Below, piece by piece: positions 7,050-14,767 of a stretch of 21,134 bases of DNA; position 1 is the first letter of the stretch; every line of letters starts with the position of its first letter. Location: positions 1-21,134 of the forward strand of contig CAYUYJ010000044.1 in assembly GCA_964449325.1 (NCBI GenBank), given 5' to 3'. This DNA is from RGIG3002 sp964449325. GTDB taxonomy: Bacteria; Bacillota; Clostridia; Lachnospirales; Lachnospiraceae. Made by a program: the position numbers and the translations under genes. The notes beneath the pieces were generated by a model. The model was not told the origin of the DNA. It did no database searches and saw only the letters and a program-made list of their open reading frames with translations.

Positions 7050-7085
7050 TTTATAAATGGTTAAATTTCAAGGAAGGGGGAGCAA

Positions 7086-7667
7086 ATGCCAAAGCAGAGA
7101 ATAACAAAGGAAATGGTCGTGGAGGCTGCCTTTGAACTGGCGAGAGAAAGCGGCATAGAATATGTTCTGGTAAAAAACATTGCCAACCGGCTTGGATGTT
7201 CCGTGCAGCCGATTTACAGTTATTGTTCCAATATGGAAGAATTGAAGAAGGATGTGCAGAAGCGGGCCGCTGAATTTTTTCGGGAATACGTTGCAGCGCA
7301 TATAGATAAAGAAGATTATTTTCATAGCATCGGAAAGGCATATCTGCTTTTATCAAAGGAAGAGCCTCATTTGTTTGAGTTGTATTTTCTTCGTAAAAGA
7401 GCAGAATGCACAGCCACATCCTTACAGGAGCTTTATATGCAGGAATGTGATGCTTCCGTTGCGGAATTTCTTGCCCAAAAACTATCCATATCCATGGAAG
7501 CGGCAAGGAAATTACATCTTAATATGGTGATTTACAATACAGGAATCAGTACGATGATGATATCAAGTAATTTTGGAATTCCGATGGAAGAACTTGATAG
7601 ACAGTTAGTTGAGACCTATGAAGTATTTTTAGAACAGGCATGGAAAGAAAAGGAGAACAACAAATGA
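7086..7667 (+). CDS. TetR/AcrR-family transcriptional repressor
   Basis: This is a ligand-responsive DNA-binding repressor of 193 aa. The N-terminal TetR helix-turn-helix spans about residues 7-54 (VVEAAFELARESGIEYVLVK, then IANRLGCSVQPIYSYCSNMEEL). The C-terminal helical domain (about 70-190) is the dimerisation and ligand-binding part and gives no ligand identity. The start is fixed by GGAAGGGGG about seven bases before ATG. The promoter is a full consensus overlapped by a long palindrome, so it almost certainly controls itself and the flavodoxin-like gene, whose ATG overlaps this stop by four bases (ATGA). The inducer is probably a compound handled by, or stressing, the flavodoxin step. 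Confidence 0.94.
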   Translation: MPKQRITKEMVVEAAFELARESGIEYVLVKNIANRLGCSVQPIYSYCSNMEELKKDVQKRAAEFFREYVAAHIDKEDYFHSIGKAYLLLSKEEPHLFELYFLRKRAECTATSLQELYMQECDASVAEFLAQKLSISMEAARKLHLNMVIYNTGISTMMISSNFGIPMEELDRQLVETYEVFLEQAWKEKENNK

Positions 7668-8167
7668 AGAGATTAGTAGTATATCAAAGTTCCACAGGAT
7701 TTACGGCAAAATATGCATCATGGATTGCGGAGGCACTTTCTTGCGAAGCAAAGGAGCTAAAACGTGTTTCGACAGAAGAAGTTGCTGCATGTGACACTGT
7801 GATTTTCGGCGGATGGATTATGGGTGGTATGATTTCGGGATTGGATAAGATACGGAAAATGAATCCGAAGCAGTTGGTGGTGTTTGCTGTTGGAGCAACG
7901 TCGGACAGCGAACAATTAAGGGGAAATTTGAAAACCCAAAACCATTTGGAGCAGACTCCGTTTTTTTACATGGTAGGTGGGCTTGCCTTTGAAAAAATGA
8001 GTTTTTTCCCTAAAATGATGCTTAAGATGATGAGTAAGTCCGTAGCAAAAAAAGAGAACAAGACGGAACAGGAAAAGGAGATGGAAAAAGTGTTTGCCGG
8101 GTCTTTTGACAATTCCGATATTACGAAAATAGAACCGTTACTGGCAATTTTTGATAAAAACAGGTAA
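7664..8167 (+). CDS. flavodoxin-domain protein (HemG-like fold)
   Basis: This is a 167-aa FMN-binding electron-transfer or quinone/porphyrinogen-reductase-like protein. The FMN phosphate loop is visible at residues 9-18 (SSTGFTAKYA), followed by the strand and loop VIFGGWIMGG and the later VVFAVGATSD segment of a flavodoxin fold. Similar proteins are annotated as flavodoxin-domain or HemG-like; the exact substrate cannot be read. A frame extends upstream to 7640, but AGGAG at 7651-7655 lies eight bases before ATG 7664, and this start gives the classic ATGA overlap with the TetR stop, showing translational coupling. The last 45 residues are Lys/Glu-rich. No terminator is clear after it; an AT-rich palindrome follows within 8 bp. 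Confidence 0.88.
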   Translation: MKRLVVYQSSTGFTAKYASWIAEALSCEAKELKRVSTEEVAACDTVIFGGWIMGGMISGLDKIRKMNPKQLVVFAVGATSDSEQLRGNLKTQNHLEQTPFFYMVGGLAFEKMSFFPKMMLKMMSKSVAKKENKTEQEKEMEKVFAGSFDNSDITKIEPLLAIFDKNR

Positions 8168-8174
8168 AAAATGT

Positions 8175-8194
8175 ATATTGTAAACTTACAATAT
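8175..8194. promoter_or_regulatory. 20-bp perfect palindrome upstream of metK promoter
   Basis: ATATTGTAA-AC-TTACAATAT is exactly symmetrical with 9-bp arms. It ends three bases before the metK -35. A further TATTGTAA half-site coincides with the -10 box (8221-8228) and TATTGTGA lies at 8249-8256. Together they look like an operator cluster for an unidentified factor. The stem is too AT-rich to be a convincing terminator. Confidence 0.5.
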
Positions 8195-8197
8195 TCG

Positions 8198-8226
8198 TTG
8201 ACAATCCGCATATACCGTGTTATTGT
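8198..8226 (+). promoter_or_regulatory. metK promoter
   Basis: TTGACA (8198-8203), 17 nt, TATTGT (8221-8226). The start of transcription would be near 8233, about 30 nt before the SAM aptamer. Confidence 0.7.
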
Positions 8227-8261
8227 AATCTCAGATATGAAAATTCAATATTGTGACTTTT

Positions 8262-8388
8262 CTCTTATTCAGAGTGGTGGAGATACAAAGGATCTGTGAA
8301 ACCACGGCAACCCCTTAACAGGAAGGTGCCAACCTGAGCGAGTAAATAGCCAAAAGGCATTAGCCGAAAGGCAATCGAACAATAAGAG
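8262..8388 (+). ncRNA. SAM-I (S-box) riboswitch aptamer
   Basis: The P1 helix CTCTTATT (8262-8269) pairs perfectly with AATAAGAG (8381-8388). Between them are the hallmark S-box segments: AGAGTGGTGGAG, the AAACCACGGCAACC junction, GAAGGTGCCAACCTGAGCGA, and the GCATTAGCCGAAAGGC arm before ATCGAACAATAAGAG. Known members bind S-adenosylmethionine and turn off methionine/SAM genes; the gene here is metK. Confidence 0.96.
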
Positions 8389-8410
8389 GATTTGATTATC
8401 GAAAGTATCG

Positions 8411-8438
8411 AGTCCGCTTATTTTAAGCGGACTTTCTT
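8411..8438 (+). terminator. SAM riboswitch expression-platform terminator
   Basis: AGTCCGCTTA (8411-8420) pairs with TAAGCGGACT (8424-8433) around a TTT loop, followed by TTCTT. The alternative antiterminator pairs AATAAGAGGA (8381-8390, the 3' strand of P1) with TCCGCTTATT (8413-8422), nine of ten bases. This is the standard SAM-OFF transcription switch. The U-tract is short and interrupted, so read-through with SAM bound may be appreciable. Confidence 0.85.
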
Positions 8439-8533
8439 AATGTTCGGGACAAGCAGGACAACGGAACTTAGAAGAAGTCTGCCTGACCGGGGAAAATTTG
8501 ACAGCCGCAGGAAGCGGCAGAAAGAGAGGAAAC

Positions 8534-9742
8534 ATGGAGAAATTAATTTTTACTTCCGAATCTGTAACTGAAGGACATCCTGACAAAATGTGTGATGCCA
8601 TTTCCGATGCGATTCTGGATGCACTTATGGAAAAAGACCCGATGAGCCGTGTGGCTTGTGAAGCAGCAAGCTGTACCGGTTTCGTACTGGTAACAGGTGA
8701 AATAACAACAAATGCTTATGTTGATATTCAAAAAATCGTTCGCGAGACTGTAAAAGAAATCGGTTACGACAAGTCTGCATACGGTTTTGACGGAAACACT
8801 TGTGCTGTACTGGTTGCCATTGACGAGCAGTCAGCAGATATTGCAATGGGTGTAGACAAGGCTTTAGAAGCAAAACAGCAGGAAAGCGCTGCTGTCGAAA
8901 ACAAAATGTCCGATGCGGAAATCGAAGCAATCGGTGCCGGTGACCAGGGTATGATGTTCGGATTTGCAACAAACGAAACCGAAGAATATATGCCGTATCC
9001 TATTGCGCTTGCACACAAGCTGGCATTGCAGCTTACCAAGGTTCGTAAAGACGGTACCTTAAAATATTTAAGACCGGACGGAAAAACTCAGGTTTCCGTA
9101 GAATATGATGAAAACGGCAAACCAAAGAGACTGGAAGCTGTTGTTTTATCTACCCAGCATGATGAGGATGTAACACAGGAACAAATTCACGCAGATATTA
9201 AGAAACATGTCTTTGACGTGATTTTACCGAAGGAATTAATTGACAGCGAGACAAAATTTTTCGTAAACCCGACCGGACGTTTTGTAATCGGTGGTCCTCA
9301 TGGTGATGCAGGACTTACGGGACGTAAAATTATCGTAGATACTTACGGTGGATATGCTCGTCACGGCGGTGGAGCTTTCTCAGGTAAGGATTGTACAAAG
9401 GTAGACCGTTCCGCAGCATATGCAGCACGTTATGTGGCAAAGAACATTGTGGCAGCAGGACTGGCTGACAAGTGCGAAATCCAGTTGTCTTATGCAATCG
9501 GCGTAGCGCAGCCTACTTCTATCATGGTTGATACCTTTGGAACAGGCAAGCTTGCAGATGAAAAAATTGTAGAAATTGTTCGTGAGAATTTCGACCTTCG
9601 TCCGGCAGGAATTATTAAGATGTTAGACCTTCGCCGCCCGATTTACAAACAGACGGCAGCATACGGACACTTCGGACGTAACGATTTAAATCTGCCTTGG
9701 GAAGCATTGGATAAGGTGGACGACTTGAAGAAATATTTATAG
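8534..9742 (+). CDS. metK: S-adenosylmethionine synthetase
   Basis: This enzyme makes S-adenosylmethionine from ATP and methionine, releasing phosphate and pyrophosphate. It is a cytoplasmic tetramer that supplies methyl groups, including for the RNA methyltransferase encoded later in this window. Motifs are complete: TSESVTEGHPDKMCD with His15 and Asp17 at the N-terminus, the GAGDQGMMFG ATP loop, GGPHGDAGLTGRKIIVDTYG, and the Gly-rich GGGAFSGKD phosphate loop. At 402 aa the length is normal. The frame opens upstream at TTG 8498, but AGAGGAAAC ahead of ATG 8534 and the family N-terminus MEKLIFTSES fix the start. It is under the SAM-I riboswitch at 8262-8438, so the end product closes its own expression. 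Confidence 0.98.
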   Translation: MEKLIFTSESVTEGHPDKMCDAISDAILDALMEKDPMSRVACEAASCTGFVLVTGEITTNAYVDIQKIVRETVKEIGYDKSAYGFDGNTCAVLVAIDEQSADIAMGVDKALEAKQQESAAVENKMSDAEIEAIGAGDQGMMFGFATNETEEYMPYPIALAHKLALQLTKVRKDGTLKYLRPDGKTQVSVEYDENGKPKRLEAVVLSTQHDEDVTQEQIHADIKKHVFDVILPKELIDSETKFFVNPTGRFVIGGPHGDAGLTGRKIIVDTYGGYARHGGGAFSGKDCTKVDRSAAYAARYVAKNIVAAGLADKCEIQLSYAIGVAQPTSIMVDTFGTGKLADEKIVEIVRENFDLRPAGIIKMLDLRRPIYKQTAAYGHFGRNDLNLPWEALDKVDDLKKYL

Positions 9743-9761
9743 TAAAAAATATATTAAGAAA

Positions 9762-9797
9762 TAAATGAGAAGACGGAGAGTTCTGTCTTCTCATTTA
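9762..9797 (+). terminator. metK terminator hairpin
   Basis: A 13-bp stem TAAATGAGAAGAC (9762-9774) pairs with GTCTTCTCATTTA (9785-9797) around a 10-base loop. No T-run follows (CTATATTG), so termination may be weak, although the A/T base of the stem gives some resemblance to a bidirectional form. Confidence 0.6.
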
Positions 9798-9843
9798 CTA
9801 TATTGTGTGTGCATAGCGGTGCGCGTTTCGGTTTTTAAGTTTT

Positions 9844-9872
9844 TTGACAGAAAAAAGGATATATGCTATAGT
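9844..9872 (+). promoter_or_regulatory. upstream promoter of Rpn locus (P1)
   Basis: TTGACA (9844-9849), 17 nt, TATAGT (9867-9872), with TGC extending the -10. Transcription from near 9879 would leave a leader of about 210 nt. Confidence 0.7.
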
Positions 9873-9927
9873 AATATCACTGTAACAAAGCAGACAGAAC
9901 AGTTTGTGTTATTTCTTATTTAATTCA

Positions 9928-9956
9928 TTGTGTAAGTTCTTATTCTATCTTATAAT
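9928..9956 (+). promoter_or_regulatory. second promoter of Rpn locus (P2)
   Basis: TTGTGT (9928-9933), 17 nt, TATAAT (9951-9956). The remaining leader to 10088 is T-rich and holds one tight inverted repeat, ACAGCC-A-GGCTGT (10040-10052). I see no gene between 9798 and 10088. Confidence 0.5.
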
Positions 9957-10088
9957 AAATCTAAGAATTCTTTTATTTTCCCTTTTAGGATTGCGGATAA
10001 GGTATAAAGAGTAGTGGTTTTGAAGATAAAAACGGTTACACAGCCAGGCTGTCTGTTTTGAAATTATTTTTCAAGGGAGGTCACGCCT

Positions 10089-11015
10089 ATGGCAAAGAAA
10101 AGAAAGGTAACTGTAAACAGAAAGCATAAGGATAGCCTGTTCCGTATTATTTTTAAGGACAAAAAGGAACTTCTGAGTTTGTATAATGCTCTTGCCGGAA
10201 CTACCTATCAGAATACCGAAGAATTGGAGATTACAACAAGGGAAGATGTCATTTACATGAGTATGAAAAATGATACTTCTTTTATAGTGGATGGTTATCT
10301 GAACCTGTATGAGCATCAGAGTAGTTTTAATCCGAACATGCCGCTTCGGGGACTTTTGTATATTGCAGATTTATATTAGCCGTTAGTAATGGAAACGGAG
10401 CTGTATTCAAGTAATCTGATTAAAATACCGAATCCACAATATGTTGTTTTTTATAATGGGGAAAAGGAAACACCGGATAAAATGGACTTGAAGTTATCGG
10501 ATGCCTTTATTCATGAACAGGGCAATGGTGATGTAGAAGTTGTGGCACATATGCTAAATATTAATTACGGGCATAATAGAGAATTGCTGGGAAAATGTGA
10601 AAAATTGAAGGAATATGCAGTATTTATTGCATGGATAAGGAAGAATTTGAAGGCAGGATATAAACCGGAAACGGCAGTTGAACTTGCAATGGACGAATGT
10701 ATCAGGCAAAAGATTCTGGAAGATATTATTAGAAGGGAGCGTGCAATTATTATGGATTCCATTTTAACAGAGTTCGACGAAAAAGCTTATGCGGATATGG
10801 TTCGTAAAGAGGGCTTTGCAGATGGAAAAGTGGAAGGAAAGGCAGAAGGAAAGGCAGAGGACATACTGGAGTTATTAAAAGACTTGGGAAGCGTTCCGAC
10901 GGATTTACAGGAAACCATACAGAAAGAAAAGAACCTCTTGAAGCTGCAAGAGTGGCTTAGAACGTCGGCGAAAGCAGAAAGTATAGAGCAATTTCGGCAA
11001 AAAGTCGGAATTTAG
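10089..11015 (+). pseudogene. Rpn-family (PD-(D/E)XK) nuclease gene split by one TAG
   Basis: The two halves, 10089-10379 (96 aa) and 10389-11015 (208 aa), are in the same frame and join into one Rpn/YhgA-like recombination-promoting nuclease of about 308 residues, the usual family length. The first half has the KHKDSLFRIIFKDKKELLSLYNAL opening and a catalytic-core region ending SFIVDGYLNLYEHQSSFNPN. The break is TAG at 10377-10379 within LYIADLY-stop-PLV, where the family continues without interruption. The second half carries SNLIKIPNPQYVVFYNGE and the C-terminal Gly-Lys-Glu repeats (GKVEGKAEGKAED). There is no frameshift, only one nonsense codon. GGGAGG precedes ATG 10089, while ATG 10389 lacks a clear ribosome site. 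The N-terminal fragment alone ends near the nuclease core, so activity is doubtful. Read-through or sequencing error cannot be excluded. Confidence 0.85.
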
Positions 11016-11039
11016 CATTCAATACCCAATTACAGACAG

Positions 11040-11057
11040 GCGGGAATTTCCTCCCGC
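11040..11057 (+). terminator. short GC hairpin after Rpn locus
   Basis: GCGGGA (11040-11045) pairs with TCCCGC (11052-11057) around six bases. No T-tract follows (TCGATACTTG), so this is at best a weak terminator between the Rpn locus and dnaE. Confidence 0.35.
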
Positions 11058-11069
11058 TCGATACTTGAA

Positions 11070-11098
11070 TTGCATTCCCCACAAAGATTATGTATAAT
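11070..11098 (+). promoter_or_regulatory. dnaE promoter
   Basis: TTGCAT (11070-11075), 17 nt, TATAAT (11093-11098). The upstream in-frame ATG at 11090 falls inside this promoter, so it cannot be the start on this transcript. Confidence 0.72.
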
Positions 11099-11125
11099 AT
11101 CGGAAGAGAAAGAGAGGAACGATTC

Positions 11126-14100
11126 ATGGCATTTGCACATCTTCATGTCCACACGGAATACAGTCTGTTAGACGGCTCCAACAAAATAAAAGAATATGTG
11201 AAGCGGGTAAAAGAACTCGGCATGGACAGCGCGGCGATTACGGACCACGGTGTAATGTACGGTGTGATTGACTTTTACCGTGCCGCAAAGGAAGCAGGCA
11301 TTAATCCGATTCTTGGCTGTGAGGTTTATGTTGCACCGAATTCCCGCTTTGACAAGGAGCTTACCGGAGGCGAAGACCGGTATTACCATCTCGTTCTGCT
11401 TGCGGAAAATAATACGGGCTATGCCAATCTGATGAAAATTGTCAGCAAGGGTTTTACGGAAGGTTATTATTATAAACCGCGTGTAGATATGGAGGTACTG
11501 AACAGGTATCACGAGGGAATTATCGCGCTGTCCGCGTGTCTGGCGGGTGAGGTGCAGCGTTATATTACCAAAGGGCTGATTGAGGAAGCCAAAAAGAGTG
11601 CCTTGAAATATGAGCAGTGCTTTGGAAAAGGCAATTACTTTTTGGAATTACAGGACCATGGGATACCGGAGCAAAAGCAGGTAAATTCTGTGCTTCTGCA
11701 AATGAGCAAGGAACTGGATATTCCTCTTGTAGTAACGAATGATGTGCATTATACCTATGCGGAGGATGAAAAACCTCATGACATTCTGCTCTGTCTGCAG
11801 ACCGGAAAGAAGCTTGCCGATGAGGACAGAATGCGCTATGAGGGCGGACAGTATTATGTCAAAAGCGAAGAAGAAATGAAGGGTTTGTTTCCCTATGCAT
11901 GGGAGGCAGTGGAGAATACCCAGCGTATTGCGGACAGGTGTCATGTGGAAATTGAGTTCGGTGTGACAAAGCTGCCCAAGTATGATGTGCCGGAGGGTTT
12001 CACATCGGAAAGCTACTTATATAAATTATGTACGGATGGTTTGAAGGAGCGTTACGGAGAGGATGCGGACAAGGCACTGCAGGAGCGTCTGGAGTATGAG
12101 TTTTCTGTTATTAAGCAGATGGGCTATGTGGATTACTTTTTGATTGTGTGGGACTTTATCAACTATGCAAAAAGCAACGATATTATGGTAGGCCCGGGGC
12201 GTGGTTCGGCAGCAGGAAGTATCATTGCCTACTGTCTGAAAATCACCAATATTGATCCGATTCGTTATCAATTGCTGTTTGAACGTTTCCTAAATCCGGA
12301 ACGTGTTTCCATGCCGGATATTGATATTGACTTCTGCTTTGAAAGACGGCAGGAGGTAATCGATTATGTGAGCCGTAAATACGGTTCCGATAAAGTGGTG
12401 CAGATTGTAACGTTTGGTACTTTGGCGGCAAAGGGCGTTATCCGTGATGTGGCGCGTGTCATGGATTTGCCTTATAATTTTGCGGATTCCATTGCCAAAA
12501 TGATACCTAATGAGTTGAATATTACAATCGACAGAGCATTGGAAATCAATCCGGAATTTCGTGCCCTTTATGAAAAAGACGAGCAGGTACATGATCTGAT
12601 TGATATGTGTAAACGTTTGGAAGGACTGCCGAGACATACGTCCATGCATGCGGCAGGTGTGGTTATCTGCCAGAAACCGGCAGATGAATTTGTACCCTTG
12701 TCCCGTGGCTCCGACGGTTCCATTACAACCCAGTTTACTATGACCACCATCGAAGAACTTGGACTTTTGAAGATGGATTTTCTTGGTCTTCGTACACTGA
12801 CGGTCATTCAGAATGCGGTAAGATTTGTAGAGAAGAGTACGGGAAAGAAAATTGACATTGACCATATTGACTATGATGATAAAGCGGTACTTGCTTCCAT
12901 CGGAACAGGAAAAACGGATGGAGTGTTCCAGCTTGAAAGCGGCGGTATGAAGAGCTTCATGAAGGAACTGAAACCGGAAAATTTAGAGGATATCATTGCG
13001 GGTATTTCCCTATATCGTCCGGGCCCGATGGACTTTATCCCCAAATATATTAAAGGGAAAAACAGTAGCGGTCCGATTACGTACCGTTGTCCGGAGTTAG
13101 AGCCGATTTTATCACCGACCTACGGCTGTATTGTGTATCAGGAGCAGGTTATGCAGATTGTCCGTGACTTGGGTGGTTATACTCTTGGACGAAGTGATTT
13201 GGTACGTCGTGCCATGAGTAAGAAAAAACAGGCGGTTATGGAAAAAGAACGTGCCAACTTCATTTACGGAAATGAAGCGGAGGGGGTACCGGGCTGTAAG
13301 GCAAAGGGAATTGACGAGCAGGTGGCAGGACAGATTTATGACGATATGATGGATTTTGCCAAATATGCTTTTAATAAATCCCATGCGGCATGCTATGCAG
13401 TTGTGTCTTATCAGACGGCTTTTTTGAAATATTATTATCCGGTAGAGTATATGGCGGCACTTATGACCTCAGTTATTGATAACCCGGGAAAGGTTGCGGA
13501 GTATATTCTGACCTGCAGAAATATGGGAATTGCGATTCTGCCGCCGGACATTAATGAAGGAGAAGCCGGATTTTCCGTATCGGGGAGGTCTATCCGCTAT
13601 GCCCTAACGGCAATCAAGAGTGTGGGAAGACCGGTTATCGAAGCAGTCGTAGAGGAGCGGAAAGCCAGAGGACCCTACACAAACTTAAACGACTTTATTA
13701 CCAGACTTGCGGACAAGGAAGTCAATAAGCGGGCGATGGAGAATTTCATTAAGTCCGGTGCTTTTGACAGTCTGGGTGGTACAAGAAAGCAGTTCATGAG
13801 CATTTATGTGCAGGTGATGGATCACATTCATCAGGACAAAAAGAATAATATGGCAGGGCAGATGACCTTGTTCGATATTGTTTCAGAGGAAGAAAAAGAG
13901 AGCTTTGATATTAAGCTGCCGGATGTGGGAGAGTATTCCAAAGAAATGATGCTTGCCTTTGAAAAGGAAGTGCTCGGTGTTTATATCAGCGGTCATCCCT
14001 TAGAGGAATATGAAGAACTTTGGAGAAAGCAGATTACCGCAAAGACAGCGGATTTTGCTCTGGATGAAGAAACCGGTGCCATCAAAGTGGCAGACGGAAG

Positions 14101-14596
14101 AAGTGTAGTTGTGGGTGGCATGATAGCTTCCAAGAAAATAAAGTATACAAAGAATGATAAGGTTATGGCATTTTTGCAGCTGGAGGATTTGGTGGGCAGT
14201 GTGGAGGTTATCGTATTTCCGAAGGATTACGAGAAAAACTCTGCCAAACTTGTGGAGGACAGCAAAGTATTTATAAAGGGAAGAGTGTCCGCAGAGGAGG
14301 AAAAAGACGGTAAGTTGGTTTGCGAGTCTATTCTTACCTTTGAAGAGGTGGAAGAGAGCATACAGAGTAAGAAAAAACTCTGGGTAAAGTTCCCGGATAA
14401 AGAAACCTATCAGGCAAGAGAGCAGGAACTGTTTGAAGCGATTGCGGATTCGGACGGAAAAAATCCGGTCGGTATTTTTATTGAAAATCCGAAAGCGATG
14501 AAGACCCTGCCGCAGAACAGGAGCGTTTATGCAGACAAAGCTTTGCTGGAAAAACTGGCAAACATCTTTGGGGCGGAAAATGTAACAATCAAGTAA
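11126..14596 (+). CDS. dnaE: DNA polymerase III alpha subunit
   Basis: This is a replicative C-family DNA polymerase of 1156 aa. An N-terminal PHP domain (HLHVHTEYSLLDG, then AITDHGVMYG) is followed by the polymerase palm with GPGRGSAAGS and MPDIDIDF, whose Asp398 and Asp400 are catalytic. The third carboxylate is in KMDFLGLRTL (Asp551). Fingers and a tandem helix-hairpin-helix region follow. QMTLF at about 912-916 is the internal beta-clamp-binding peptide, and an OB fold (VVVGGMIASKKIKYTKNDK) lies near the C-terminus. ATG 11126 is chosen because AGAGGA precedes it and the earlier ATG 11090 lies inside the promoter. Low-GC Firmicutes usually also have PolC, which would make this the lagging-strand or primer-extending polymerase. 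pfkA follows after 171 bp with its own promoter. Confidence 0.97.
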   Translation: MAFAHLHVHTEYSLLDGSNKIKEYVKRVKELGMDSAAITDHGVMYGVIDFYRAAKEAGINPILGCEVYVAPNSRFDKELTGGEDRYYHLVLLAENNTGYANLMKIVSKGFTEGYYYKPRVDMEVLNRYHEGIIALSACLAGEVQRYITKGLIEEAKKSALKYEQCFGKGNYFLELQDHGIPEQKQVNSVLLQMSKELDIPLVVTNDVHYTYAEDEKPHDILLCLQTGKKLADEDRMRYEGGQYYVKSEEEMKGLFPYAWEAVENTQRIADRCHVEIEFGVTKLPKYDVPEGFTSESYLYKLCTDGLKERYGEDADKALQERLEYEFSVIKQMGYVDYFLIVWDFINYAKSNDIMVGPGRGSAAGSIIAYCLKITNIDPIRYQLLFERFLNPERVSMPDIDIDFCFERRQEVIDYVSRKYGSDKVVQIVTFGTLAAKGVIRDVARVMDLPYNFADSIAKMIPNELNITIDRALEINPEFRALYEKDEQVHDLIDMCKRLEGLPRHTSMHAAGVVICQKPADEFVPLSRGSDGSITTQFTMTTIEELGLLKMDFLGLRTLTVIQNAVRFVEKSTGKKIDIDHIDYDDKAVLASIGTGKTDGVFQLESGGMKSFMKELKPENLEDIIAGISLYRPGPMDFIPKYIKGKNSSGPITYRCPELEPILSPTYGCIVYQEQVMQIVRDLGGYTLGRSDLVRRAMSKKKQAVMEKERANFIYGNEAEGVPGCKAKGIDEQVAGQIYDDMMDFAKYAFNKSHAACYAVVSYQTAFLKYYYPVEYMAALMTSVIDNPGKVAEYILTCRNMGIAILPPDINEGEAGFSVSGRSIRYALTAIKSVGRPVIEAVVEERKARGPYTNLNDFITRLADKEVNKRAMENFIKSGAFDSLGGTRKQFMSIYVQVMDHIHQDKKNNMAGQMTLFDIVSEEEKESFDIKLPDVGEYSKEMMLAFEKEVLGVYISGHPLEEYEELWRKQITAKTADFALDEETGAIKVADGRSVVVGGMIASKKIKYTKNDKVMAFLQLEDLVGSVEVIVFPKDYEKNSAKLVEDSKVFIKGRVSAEEEKDGKLVCESILTFEEVEESIQSKKKLWVKFPDKETYQAREQELFEAIADSDGKNPVGIFIENPKAMKTLPQNRSVYADKALLEKLANIFGAENVTIK

Positions 14597-14680
14597 AGGA
14601 TAGAAGCCAAAATGTATGCTAAAACGTAAATTAAATCTAAAAAACGAAAATTTACAAAAAGATTGTTAAAAAAATGCTTA

Positions 14681-14696
14681 ATGTAAGCCCTTACAT
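14681..14696. promoter_or_regulatory. cre-like (CcpA) palindrome upstream of pfkA
   Basis: ATGTAAGCCCTTACAT sits within the longer perfect palindrome AATGTAAG-CC-CTTACATT (14680-14697). It fits the catabolite-response consensus WTGNAANCGNWNNCAW at every defined position except the central G, here C. It is centred about 55 bp before the expected +1, upstream of the -35, the position from which CcpA activates glycolytic genes in some Firmicutes. Identity of the factor is inference. Confidence 0.5.
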
Positions 14697-14708
14697 TGAA
14701 ACAAGTTA

Positions 14709-14737
14709 TTGAAAAGCGAAAAAAAAAGCGTTAGAAT
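14709..14737 (+). promoter_or_regulatory. pfkA promoter
   Basis: TTGAAA (14709-14714), 17 nt, TAGAAT (14732-14737). A short leader follows, with AGGAGG at 14752-14757. Confidence 0.75.
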
Positions 14738-14767
14738 GTAAGAAATTATACAGGAGGTAGCAAAGGA

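Noticed and set aside
10389..11015. Second Rpn fragment as an independent gene
   Set aside because: It is in frame with the first half, has no clear ribosome site at its ATG, and completes the same family protein; treated as part of one broken gene, with the alternative kept as a finding.
11090..11125. Upstream start (ATG 11090) for dnaE
   Set aside because: It lies inside the TTGCAT/TATAAT promoter and lacks a ribosome site; ATG 11126 has AGAGGA and matches the family N-terminus.
14660..14697. Rex (NADH-sensing) operator near pfkA
   Set aside because: TTGTTAA is present at 14663-14669 but the second half TTAACAA is missing; the AATGTAAG/CTTACATT palindrome fits a cre-like site better.
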